Positions 6,587 to 13,892 of a DNA stretch of 16,109 bases are shown here, piece by piece. How positions within the stretch are numbered: position 1 is the stretch's first letter; the number at the start of each line of letters is the position of its first letter. The notes below the pieces were generated by a model. It ran no database searches, had not been told where the DNA came from, and was given only the letters and a program-made list of their open reading frames with translations. Both the position numbers and the translations under genes were made by a program. The DNA is from Nocardioidaceae bacterium (GTDB taxonomy: Bacteria > Actinomycetota > Actinomycetes > Propionibacteriales > Nocardioidaceae), in contig JACCUS010000242.1 in NCBI GenBank assembly GCA_013811715.1, positions 1 to 16,109 of the forward strand. The letters run 5' to 3'.

Positions 6587-7924
6587 ATGGGAAAGCAGGA
6601 AGAGTTCGTGCTGCGCGCCCTCGAGGAGCGCGATGTCAGGTTCGTGCGGCTGTGGTTCACCGACGTGCTCGGGTCGTTGAAGTCGGTTGCGGTGGCGCCA
6701 GCGGAGTTGGAGGGAGCCTTCGCCGAGGGCATCGGCTTCGACGGCTCGGCGATCGAGGGTTTCGCGCGGGTGTACGAGGCCGACATGCTGGCAAAGCCCG
6801 ACCCGGCGACGTTCCAGATCCTCCCGTGGCGCGGCGACGGGCCGGCCACCGCACGGATGTTCTGCGACATCGTCATGCCCGATGGCTCACAGTCCTACGC
6901 GGACCCGCGCTTCGTCCTGCAACGCACGTTGAGCAAGGCCGCCGCTCAGGGTTTCACTTTCTACACGCATCCGGAGGTCGAGTTCTACCTGTTCAAGGAC
7001 CGGCCGGGCGACGGGGCGGTCCCCGAGCCGGTGGACAGCAGCGGCTACTTCGACCACACCTCCCAGGGCTACGGGCGCGACTTCCGCCGCGAGGCGATCA
7101 CGATCTTGGAGTCGATGGGCATCTCCGTCGAGTTCAGCCACCACGAGGGGGGCCCCGGGCAGCAGGAGATCGATCTTCGGTACGCCGACGCGCTCACCAC
7201 CGCCGACAACATCATGACCTTCCGGGTCGTGATCCGGGAGGTCGCGCTCGGTCAGGGCCTGTACGCCACCTTCATGCCGAAGCCGTTCACCGAGCACCCC
7301 GGCTCGGCCATGCACACCCACCTGTCGCTCTTCGAAGGCGATCGGAACGCGTTCTTCGAGGCCGGCGCCGAGTATCACCTGTCCAAGACCGGGCGGGCCT
7401 TCATCGCCGGCCTGCTCGAGCACGCAGCCGAGATCACGGCCGTGACCAACCAGTGGGTCAACTCCTACAAGAGGCTCGCCGGCGGTGGGGAGGCCCCGTC
7501 GTACGTTTGCTGGGGGCACAACAACAGGTCCGCACTCGTCCGTGTGCCGATGTACAAGCCCACCAAAGGGCAGTCGACACGGGTCGAGCTGCGGTCGGTC
7601 GACAGCGCCGCCAACCCCTACCTCGCCTTCGCCGTGACGCTGGCCGCGGGCATGAAGGGCATCGATGAGAACTACGAGCTTCCCGCCGGCGCCGAGGATG
7701 ATGTGTGGTCGCTGACGGAGGCCGAGCGGCGGGCGATGGGCATCGCCCCCCTCCCGCAGAACCTCGACGACGCGATCGCGGTAATGGAGGGTTCTGAGCT
7801 GGTGGCCGAGACGCTCGGTGAGCACGTCTTCGACTTCTTCCTGCGCAACAAGAGGGCCGAGTGGGCCGAGTACCGGCGGCAGGTCACGGAGTTCGAACGC
7901 ACGCGCATGCTGCCGGTCATGTGA
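6587..7924 (+). CDS. glnA2: Type I glutamine synthetase family protein, GlnA2 subgroup (no adenylylation tyrosine)
   Basis: ATP-dependent ligase of the glutamine synthetase I family, cytosolic dodecamer. The 445-aa protein shows FDGSAIEGF (51-59), metal ligands E130/E132 (HPEVEF), E187 and E194 (EGGPGQQEID), MHTH (242-245), NSYKRL (292-297), NRSA (313-316) and VELRSVDSAANPYLAF (333-348). It closely resembles Mycobacterium tuberculosis GlnA2 from recall, including the start and the end HVFDFFLRNKR. Where E. coli GS carries the adenylylated Tyr397 (NLYDLPPEE), this protein has DVWSLTEAE with Trp374, so GlnE should not modify it. Some actinobacterial GlnA2-4 paralogues ligate glutamate to polyamines or other amines, so the true substrate is open. 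The ATG at 6587 is chosen because homology starts there; the open frame extends 32 codons upstream without homology. G-rich sequence precedes the ATG. Confidence 0.95.
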   Translation: MGKQEEFVLRALEERDVRFVRLWFTDVLGSLKSVAVAPAELEGAFAEGIGFDGSAIEGFARVYEADMLAKPDPATFQILPWRGDGPATARMFCDIVMPDGSQSYADPRFVLQRTLSKAAAQGFTFYTHPEVEFYLFKDRPGDGAVPEPVDSSGYFDHTSQGYGRDFRREAITILESMGISVEFSHHEGGPGQQEIDLRYADALTTADNIMTFRVVIREVALGQGLYATFMPKPFTEHPGSAMHTHLSLFEGDRNAFFEAGAEYHLSKTGRAFIAGLLEHAAEITAVTNQWVNSYKRLAGGGEAPSYVCWGHNNRSALVRVPMYKPTKGQSTRVELRSVDSAANPYLAFAVTLAAGMKGIDENYELPAGAEDDVWSLTEAERRAMGIAPLPQNLDDAIAVMEGSELVAETLGEHVFDFFLRNKRAEWAEYRRQVTEFERTRMLPVM

Positions 7925-7940
7925 GGGCCCGACGTTTCGG

Positions 7941-7955
7941 TAGCCTCGAGGAGTG
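7941..7955 (+). promoter_or_regulatory. Candidate -10 box and leaderless GTG start of the amidotransferase gene
   Basis: TAGCCT (7941-7946) matches TANNNT and is followed by 6 nt and then the GTG start codon (7953-7955). GAGGA abuts the GTG and is too close to act as a Shine-Dalgarno sequence. The 28-nt gap to glnA2 would allow an internal leaderless promoter in addition to read-through. No -35 box is evident. Confidence 0.35.
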
Positions 7956-8684
7956 ACCGCGCCACGACTGCTCATCGTCCAGCACGCGGACGACTGCCCG
8001 CCCGGCTGGTACGACGAGTGGCTCCGGGCCGGCGGCCTGGAGCTCGACGTGGTGCGCGGCCACCGTGGTGAGCACATTCCCACTGACCTCGGCGGGTACG
8101 ACGGTCTGGTCGTGCTGGGTGGGGAGATGGGCGCCTACGACGATGCCGATCATCCCTGGCTGACCGCGACCAAGGCGCTCATCGCCACGACGATCCGGGC
8201 CGGGCAGTGCTTCCTGGGAATCTGCCTGGGCCACCAGCTGGCAGCTGTGGCGCTCGGGGGTGAGGTGGTCCAGAACCCGCGCGGGCACGCCACCGGCCTC
8301 ACCCCGGTGCGGCTGACACCCGCGGGGCGGGACGACCTGCTGCTGGGGCCCACTCGTCCGGACGCTCTCACGATCCAGTGGAACAACGACGTCGTTTCCC
8401 GACTGCCTCCCGGTGCCATCGAGCTCGCGACGTCGCCAGACGGCGCGGTGCAGGCGGCACGGTTCGCCCGGAGGGCATGGGGTGTGCAGTTCCACCCCGA
8501 GGCGTCGCCGGAGATCTTCGACGGCTGGACGGTTGCGAAGGAGTCGCCGGAGCGGGCCGACGGTATCGACGTTCAGGAGGTAGCAGCGGCGATCGCGGTC
8601 GCGGAACCGGCGCTGCGGGGCGACTGGGCGCCGCTGGCCCGGCGCTTCGCTGAACTGGCCCGGGCACACATCCCGGTGCTGTGA
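7953..8684 (+). CDS. Class I glutamine amidotransferase (GMP-synthase-like, stand-alone)
   Basis: A 243-aa stand-alone class I (triad) glutaminase domain. The nucleophile is C91 in LGICLGHQLAAVALGG, and the partners H181 and E183 lie in GVQFHPEAS. The N-terminal landmark GYDGLVVLGGEMGAYDD (48-64) forms the oxyanion region. No synthetase domain follows, so the acceptor or partner is unknown. Relatives are labelled GMP-synthase-like amidotransferases, and some class I members hydrolyse gamma-glutamyl amides instead of feeding ammonia to a partner. It sits between glnA2 (28 nt upstream) and glnE (4-nt overlap), so a role in glutamine or gamma-glutamyl turnover is plausible but inferred. The GTG start gives the expected beta-strand RLLIVQHA at once. 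Family assignment is firm and the substrate is not. Confidence 0.9.
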   Translation: MTAPRLLIVQHADDCPPGWYDEWLRAGGLELDVVRGHRGEHIPTDLGGYDGLVVLGGEMGAYDDADHPWLTATKALIATTIRAGQCFLGICLGHQLAAVALGGEVVQNPRGHATGLTPVRLTPAGRDDLLLGPTRPDALTIQWNNDVVSRLPPGAIELATSPDGAVQAARFARRAWGVQFHPEASPEIFDGWTVAKESPERADGIDVQEVAAAIAVAEPALRGDWAPLARRFAELARAHIPVL

Positions 8685-11617
8685 GCGACGCACGCGTCTC
8701 GCCCGCCGGCCGACTGGCCCGGCTCGGGTTCTCCGACGTCGACGCCGCTTCGCTCGAGTGGGCGAGGATCGACTGCGCCGACGAGCGGCTGCTGGAGAGC
8801 CTCGCCGCCGCGGCCGATCCCGACCTGGCGATCCGGTCGCTGGCCCGGCTCCTCGGCGCGGCCGGACATGAAGGCGCGGCCGAGCTGCGGGTGACGCTCG
8901 GCGCCGATCCCGAGCTGGGTCGGCGGCTGACGTCCGTGCTCGGGGCGAGCGCTGGTCTCGCCGACCACCTCGCCCGACACCCGGACGACTGGCACGAGCT
9001 GCAAGACTCGGCGCTGGCATCGACGCGTCCGACTGCAGCCGCGATCACGCAGACCCTCGCTGAGGCGTCTGATCGCGACGAGCTGCGCCGCAGCTACCGG
9101 CGTCTGCTTCTGCGCCTGGCAGTGCGAGATCTGAGCCTTGACCTGCAGGTGGACGACGCGGCGGCCGAGCTCGCGGATCTCGCCGCGGGCGCCATCGGGG
9201 CGGCACTGAGACTTGCCGAGCAGCAGGTCGGCGAGCGGTCTGAACTGTGCAGGCTCGCGGTCGTCGGGATGGGCAAGTGCGGGGGGCGGGAGCTCAACTA
9301 CGTGAGCGATGTCGACGTGATCTTCGTCGCGGAGGCCGCCGATGGCGCCGACGAGACGACGGCCCTTCGGGCGGCGACGGACGTGGCCGCCGCCCTCATG
9401 CGGGTGTGCTCCGACCACACCCGCGAGGGCACGTTGTGGCAAGTGGACGCGGGGCTGCGCCCCGAAGGCCACTCCGGGCCGCTCGTCCGCACATTGAGCA
9501 GCCATGAGTCGTACTACCGACGGTGGGCCAAGACCTGGGAGTTCCAGGCGTTGCTCAAGGCACGCCCGATAGCCGGCGACGTCGAGCTAGGCGGCCGCTA
9601 TCTGACGATGATCGCGCCGATGGTCTGGTCGGCTGCCGATCGTCCCGACTTCGTCTCAGAGGTGCGGTCGATGAGACGTCGGGTGGTCGACCACATCCCG
9701 GCAGCAGAGGTCGACAGGCAGCTCAAGTTGGGTCCCGGCGGGCTGCGCGACATCGAGTTCGCGGTGCAACTGCTCCAACTCGTCCATGGTCGCTCTGACG
9801 CACAGCTGCGCTCCCCGAACACGTTGCGTGCCCTGGAGGCACTCACCGCCGGCGGCTATGTCGGACGCGACGACGGTGCCGCTCTGGCCGAGGCGTATCG
9901 CTTCTTGCGGACGCTGGAGCATCGGCTCCAGCTGAGCCGACTGCGCCGTACCCACGTGATGCCGGAGGACCCCGCGGCCATCCGCGCGGTGGGCCGCTCG
10001 ATCGGCCTGCTGTCGGACTCGGCGAAGGAGCTCACCCAGCAGTGGCGTCAGCACTCGCGGGAGGTGCGGCGGCTGCACGAGAAGCTGTTCTACCGTCCGC
10101 TGCTCGCAGCCGTCGCGGCGCTGCCGGGCAGTCAGGCCCGACTTACCCCCGACGCCGCCCGACAGCGGATGGAGGCGCTGGGGTATGCCGACCCCACGTC
10201 GGCTCTGCGACATCTCGAGGCGCTGACCTCGGGGGTCTCGCGCCGGGCGGCTATCCAGCGTGCGCTGCTCCCCGCCATGCTCAGCTGGTTCGCCGACGCG
10301 CCCGACGCCGACGCCGGCTTGCTCGGCTTCCGACGGCTCAGCGAGGAGCTGGGGTCCAGCCACTGGTATCTGCGCATGCTGCGCGACGAGGGCGCCGCAG
10401 CCGAACGGCTCGCCACCTTGCTCGCCACCAGCCGGTACGCCACCGACCTGTTGATGCGTGCACCCGAGGCGACCTCGCTGCTCGCACACGACGAGGACCT
10501 GATGCCTCGGCAGCAAGAGACACTGCTCCATGAGGCCCGGGTCGCCGCAGCCCGACACGGCGACCCGGTAGAGGCGATCACGGCGGTCCGCGCACTGCGT
10601 CGGCGGGAGTTGTTCCGGGTGGCAGCCGCCGATATCTTCGGGCTGATCCGCGTCGATGAGGTCGGGGCGGCGCTGACCGGGGTGGCCAAGGCGACACTCG
10701 AAGGGGCGCTGGTCGCTGCCACGGCTTCGGTGGAGTCCGAGCGGCAGGCCGCCGTGCCGACGAGGCTGGCGATCATCGCGATGGGGCGGTTCGGCGGGGG
10801 CGAGCTGTCCTACTCCAGTGATGCCGATGTGCTCTTCGTGCACCAGCCGGCCCCCGGCGCCGACGAGCGGGAGGCCCATGAGGCGGCCTTCGCCATCGCC
10901 AACGAGCTCCGTCGCCTGTTGGGCCTCCCGGGCCCGGACCCGGGCCAGGTCGTCGACGCCGACCTGCGTCCGGAGGGTCGACAAGGACCGCTGGTCCGAA
11001 CCCTTTCGTCGTACCGGGCGTACTACGACCGTTGGTCGAAGGTCTGGGAGGCGCAGGCACTGCTGCGTGCGGCCCCGGTCGGCGGTGACCGTGGCGTCGG
11101 GGAGGAGTTCGTGGCGATGATCGACCCGCTGCGCTATCCCGAACGTGGACTGACCGAACAAGACGTCGCCGAGGTACGGCGCCTCAAGGCGAGGGTCGAC
11201 GCCGAACGACTCCCGCGGGGCGCCGACCCGGCCACGCATCTCAAGCTGGGGCGTGGAGGCCTGGCCGACGTGGAATGGACCATCCAGCTGCTGCAGATGC
11301 GCTACGGGCACAAGCACGAGGGACTACGGACCCCACAGACCCTCAGCGCGCTCGACGCGGCCCTCGATGCAGAAGTGCTGGAGGCCGGCGACGTGACGGA
11401 ACTGGCCGAATCCTGGCGGTTTGCGAGCCGAATCAGGAATGCGGTGATGCTGGTTCGCGGCCGGGCGTCGGATTCACTGCCGACCGGGCCTCGGGATCGC
11501 GTCGGAGTGGCCTTCCTCTGCGGCTATGAAACCGGGGAGGCGGGGCGGCTCGCCGACGACTATTTGCGAGTCGCCCGGAGAGCAAGTGTGGTGGTGGAGA
11601 AGGTCTTTTGGAGTTGA
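8681..11617 (+). CDS. glnE: Bifunctional glutamine synthetase adenylyltransferase/adenylyl-removing enzyme
   Basis: Controls glutamine synthetase by adding and removing AMP on its regulatory tyrosine in response to nitrogen state through a PII protein. The 978-aa protein has the two expected nucleotidyltransferase domains. The N-terminal adenylyl-removing domain carries GKCGGRELNYVSDVD (198-212; metal-binding D210, D212). The C-terminal adenylyltransferase domain carries GRFGGGELSYSSDAD (702-716; D714, D716). Both have the downstream DxxLRPEGxxGPLVRTLSS block, and helical linker regions lie between and after them. The length matches actinobacterial GlnE (just under 1000 aa). The GTG start overlaps the TGA of the amidotransferase gene as GTGA, implying translational coupling. 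Its neighbour GlnA2 lacks the target tyrosine, so the substrate should be a GlnA1 encoded elsewhere. The stop codon lies in a palindrome shared with the convergent whiB gene. Confidence 0.96.
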   Translation: MSDARVSPAGRLARLGFSDVDAASLEWARIDCADERLLESLAAAADPDLAIRSLARLLGAAGHEGAAELRVTLGADPELGRRLTSVLGASAGLADHLARHPDDWHELQDSALASTRPTAAAITQTLAEASDRDELRRSYRRLLLRLAVRDLSLDLQVDDAAAELADLAAGAIGAALRLAEQQVGERSELCRLAVVGMGKCGGRELNYVSDVDVIFVAEAADGADETTALRAATDVAAALMRVCSDHTREGTLWQVDAGLRPEGHSGPLVRTLSSHESYYRRWAKTWEFQALLKARPIAGDVELGGRYLTMIAPMVWSAADRPDFVSEVRSMRRRVVDHIPAAEVDRQLKLGPGGLRDIEFAVQLLQLVHGRSDAQLRSPNTLRALEALTAGGYVGRDDGAALAEAYRFLRTLEHRLQLSRLRRTHVMPEDPAAIRAVGRSIGLLSDSAKELTQQWRQHSREVRRLHEKLFYRPLLAAVAALPGSQARLTPDAARQRMEALGYADPTSALRHLEALTSGVSRRAAIQRALLPAMLSWFADAPDADAGLLGFRRLSEELGSSHWYLRMLRDEGAAAERLATLLATSRYATDLLMRAPEATSLLAHDEDLMPRQQETLLHEARVAAARHGDPVEAITAVRALRRRELFRVAAADIFGLIRVDEVGAALTGVAKATLEGALVAATASVESERQAAVPTRLAIIAMGRFGGGELSYSSDADVLFVHQPAPGADEREAHEAAFAIANELRRLLGLPGPDPGQVVDADLRPEGRQGPLVRTLSSYRAYYDRWSKVWEAQALLRAAPVGGDRGVGEEFVAMIDPLRYPERGLTEQDVAEVRRLKARVDAERLPRGADPATHLKLGRGGLADVEWTIQLLQMRYGHKHEGLRTPQTLSALDAALDAEVLEAGDVTELAESWRFASRIRNAVMLVRGRASDSLPTGPRDRVGVAFLCGYETGEAGRLADDYLRVARRASVVVEKVFWS

Positions 11618-11624
11618 CCGGTCA
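11615..11624. terminator. Palindrome joining the stop codons of glnE and the whiB-like gene
   Basis: TGACCGGTCA is a perfect 10-bp palindrome. Its first three bases are the glnE stop and its last three are the whiB-like stop on the other strand, with CCGG between. It is too tight to form an efficient hairpin by itself, so a terminator role is weak. The two messages must overlap at their 3' ends. Confidence 0.3.
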
Positions 11625-11939
11625 GTGCGCCGCTGCCGTTGTGAGCCGCTGCGTCGGGACAGTTCGCGGCTCGTGCAGGATGCGGTCACGCTCACGTGGC
11701 GTGAGACCGCCCCAGACGCCGTACGGCTCCTGCACCAGCAATGCGTGCTCGCGGCAGCGCGCCAACACCGGACAATGAGCGCAGTACTGCTTGGCCTGCA
11801 GTTCTCGTCGCTGGCGTACCGGCCCGCGCTCGGAGTCTGGCGGGAAGAAGACCTCGGGGTCCACGCTGCGGCAGACACCGTCGTACTGCCACTCCCAATG
11901 TTCGACGACCGGAGTAGGCAGGCGACTCAGGTTAGCCAT
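11622..11939 (-). CDS. WhiB-family iron-sulfur transcriptional regulator, WhiB3/WhiD-like
   Basis: A 105-aa WhiB-like protein. The four [4Fe-4S] cysteines are C23, C53, C56 and C62 (CxxC plus CxxxxxC spacing), followed by the G-V-W-G-G turn (74-78) that defines the family and a basic C-terminal tail. The start MANLSRLPTPVVEHWEWQ, the FFPPDSERG segment (31-39) and EPYGVWGGLT (71-80) match WhiB3 of mycobacteria and WhiD of Streptomyces better than WhiB1, WhiB2 or WhiB4, from recalled sequences. Such proteins usually act by binding the principal sigma factor, sensing redox state and affecting development or lipid metabolism. The mRNA start region carries AAGGGG about 10 nt before the ATG, inside a GGGGATTCCCC palindrome. 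It is convergent with glnE, with 4 nt between the stops. Confidence 0.93.
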   Translation of the reverse strand: MANLSRLPTPVVEHWEWQYDGVCRSVDPEVFFPPDSERGPVRQRRELQAKQYCAHCPVLARCREHALLVQEPYGVWGGLTPRERDRILHEPRTVPTQRLTTAAAH

Positions 11940-12271
11940 TGGGGAATCCCCTTTCGAATCGGCTCAGCACCACTGAGGATCGGTCCGGCTAAGCAATAGC
12001 TGCTCGACCATTTCGCCACCTAGTAAACCACGTCATGTGCAGGCACTTTACGAGCAGACCAGGAGAATGTCGAGGGTGCGCGGGCGCTCTGGGGGTCGAC
12101 ATTCGCTCCGCCGGCCGTGGTCATGCCGGCCGAGCACCCAGCCGGCAGCGCTAAACCCTGTGGGACCGACCGAGCGTTGCCGCTTCACGCCTGTCGCCTG
12201 TTTGCGCAGTATGCTCCAGGTGACCGGCGTCTGGTGGTGTCCAAGAAGCCCTGAGGGGGACCCAATGCACG
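11940..12271. other. Divergent spacer between the whiB-like gene and the flippase
   Basis: A 332-nt stretch with no clear gene. It should hold the promoters of both flanking genes. The palindrome at 11941-11951 is next to the whiB-like start. Three GCCGGC copies (12110-12115, 12125-12130, 12141-12146) cluster in the middle; the first two could form a small hairpin. TATGCT (12210-12215) is a reasonable -10 box for the flippase message, with no clear -35. An open frame across 12037-12333 is mostly low-complexity and not convincing as a protein gene. Confidence 0.5.
11941..11951. promoter_or_regulatory. Palindrome over the ribosome-binding region of the whiB-like gene
   Basis: GGGGAATCCCC (minus strand GGGGATTCCCC) has 5-bp arms around one central base, and it begins 2 nt before the start codon of the whiB-like gene. 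It includes the GGGG of the putative Shine-Dalgarno sequence. Such a position would suit a repressor operator or an autoregulatory site. It is too tight for an RNA hairpin. Confidence 0.35.
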
Positions 12272-12333
12272 ATGGCAGCGGGACCGCCACTGGGCTGGCC
12301 GGCGGGCTTGGCCGCAAAGGTTCATGTGGCTGA
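12265..12333 (+). CDS. Possible 22-aa leader ORF upstream of the flippase
   Basis: An ATG at 12265 lies 5 nt after GAGGGGG (12253-12259), the best ribosome binding site in the area. It opens a 22-codon frame ending in TGA at 12331-12333. This stop overlaps the vicinity of an in-frame GTG (12326) of the flippase, whose hydrophobic part starts later. Either this is a leader peptide coupled to a GTG-started flippase, or the same site serves the flippase ATG at 12272 with a long 12-nt spacing. The peptide is Gly-rich and has no recognisable family. Confidence 0.25.
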   Translation: MHDGSGTATGLAGGLGRKGSCG

Positions 12334-13870
12334 GGCAACGCCGACCGGGGCCGATGACAGCGCCGCCGGGTTGGAGCGGCGACAGGTCCGGGGATCAGCA
12401 CTGCTGGTCGTAGGTAGGGGCGCGTCGTTGCTGCTTGGCATGGCGACCCAGATCATAATCGTACGGACGCTCTCCAAGACGGATTTCGGCGCATTCGCGT
12501 ATGCCCTGGCACTTGCCGCGGCCGCTCGGACCTTGCTCAGCCTCGGACAAGGCAGGCTTCTCAGCCGCTTCATGGCTACCTACGAAGAGCGGCGTGACTT
12601 CCCTCGGATGTTCGGAGCCATGTTCTTGGCGGTTGGGACGATCGTCGTCACCAGCGTGGTGGGGATCACTGCTCTGTTCGTGTTCAGCGATGTGCTCGTT
12701 GGATCGGCGGTCGAGAGCCAAGCCGCCATCGGCTTGGTCCTCATTTTGATCTTCCTGTCTCCGCTCGAGGCGCTGGACGAGGTCTTCGTCTCGATGTTTG
12801 CGGTCTTCAGCAAGCCGCAGGCCATCTTCTTCCGCAAGTACCTGCTGGCCCCCGGGCTGCGGCTCCTGGTTGTCTGCGTGCTCGCATTGAGCGGATCAGG
12901 CGTGACTTTCCTTGCGGTCGGCTACGTGGCCGCCTCGCTAGTGGGTCTATTCCTCTATGTGACACTTCTCATCCGGCTCCTTCGTGAGCGCGGCCTGCTC
13001 AAGGAGCTCAAGCCGCGTCAGGTCATCCTGCCATTCCGGGCGGTCTTCGCCTTCTCCTTCCCGTTGATCTCCGGCGAGATGGTGGTGTTGTCGCGCGAAG
13101 TGGTCGGCGTCGTCGTCCTCGGGCTCTTCCACTCTGTGGTCGAGGTCGCCAACTTCCGCGCCGTCTTCCGGGCGGCGCAGCTCAACTCCGCAGTGACGTT
13201 GTCTCTTGTGACGCTGTTCCTGCCGGCCATCGCCCGCCTGTACTCTCGTGACGACATCGACGGTCTCCGGCGAAACTACTGGCGCACCGCCGCGTTTGCG
13301 GCCGTGCTCACCTTTCCCATCTTCGCGTTGACTGGCCCACTCGCACCCGAGACAACCGTCGCCCTCTTCGGCGACCGGTATGCCGACTCGGCGACCGTCA
13401 TGGCCGTCTTGGCGGTGGGTTACTACTGCAACGTCATGTTCGGCCTGAACGCCTACACGTTGCAGGTTTGCGGACGGATCGCTTACCTGGTCGGGGTCAA
13501 CGTATTCATCCTGGCGCTCAACATCGGCTTGAGTTTCGGGTTCGCGCCGCGTTTCGGGGCGGAAGGTGTGGCAGCAGCGAACAGCGTGGCGCTGGTGATG
13601 CAGAATCTGCTCAGCCAGTGGGCGTTGCGACGGAGCATCCGCACCGGGTGGATCGATGCGCACTACCTGGTTTGCTACGGCGCGATCGTAGGGAGCGCGG
13701 CGGGGCTGTGGTTGTTCCAGGTCTTCGTCGATCCAGGGCTGGTCCTCAGCATCGCTACCCTGGTCGTGGCCTCGTTGGTGGTGCTCGTGTTCAGTCGGAA
13801 GGCACTGGACCTGGGAGCGATGTTCCCAGAGCTTCGGGGCGTTCCGCTCCTCGGCAGGCTGATTGACTGA
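12272..13870 (+). CDS. Wzx-like polysaccharide flippase (MOP/MATE superfamily)
   Basis: A polytopic inner-membrane protein of 532 aa, the usual size for lipid-linked oligosaccharide flippases of the polysaccharide_synt family. The first about 40 residues are cytosolic. Segments then alternate, starting with GSALLVVGRGASLLLGMATQ (41-60), the typical first helix, and followed by IIIVRTLSKTDFGAFAYALA, the classic L-x-x-x-D/E-F-G-x-F/Y-x-x-A signature. About 12-14 membrane helices can be drawn in total. The C-terminal half contains the family-like stretch GLNAYTLQVCGRIAYLVGVN with an NxGLSF helix after it. It should move an undecaprenyl-linked sugar unit to the outer face. ATG 12272 or GTG 12326 (residue 19) may be the true start. 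It is convergent with the sulfotransferase, leaving 22 nt between stops. Neighbouring sulfotransferase and ligase genes support a surface-glycan locus. Confidence 0.88.
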   Translation: MAAGPPLGWPAGLAAKVHVAEATPTGADDSAAGLERRQVRGSALLVVGRGASLLLGMATQIIIVRTLSKTDFGAFAYALALAAAARTLLSLGQGRLLSRFMATYEERRDFPRMFGAMFLAVGTIVVTSVVGITALFVFSDVLVGSAVESQAAIGLVLILIFLSPLEALDEVFVSMFAVFSKPQAIFFRKYLLAPGLRLLVVCVLALSGSGVTFLAVGYVAASLVGLFLYVTLLIRLLRERGLLKELKPRQVILPFRAVFAFSFPLISGEMVVLSREVVGVVVLGLFHSVVEVANFRAVFRAAQLNSAVTLSLVTLFLPAIARLYSRDDIDGLRRNYWRTAAFAAVLTFPIFALTGPLAPETTVALFGDRYADSATVMAVLAVGYYCNVMFGLNAYTLQVCGRIAYLVGVNVFILALNIGLSFGFAPRFGAEGVAAANSVALVMQNLLSQWALRRSIRTGWIDAHYLVCYGAIVGSAAGLWLFQVFVDPGLVLSIATLVVASLVVLVFSRKALDLGAMFPELRGVPLLGRLID

Positions 13871-13892
13871 TGGCCGGATGCGTCGCGGGGCT

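Noticed and set aside
9656..11317. Long open frame antisense to glnE (553 codons)
   Set aside because: Shadow of a high-GC gene: no RBS, Arg/Gly/Gln-rich translation, no domain. Similar antisense frames over glnA2 (6887-8083) and the flippase (12947-13939) were rejected for the same reason.
12037..12333. 98-codon open frame in the whiB/flippase spacer
   Set aside because: No RBS at its start, Pro/Arg/Gly-rich translation and it covers the putative flippase promoter; only its last 22 codons have a credible RBS.
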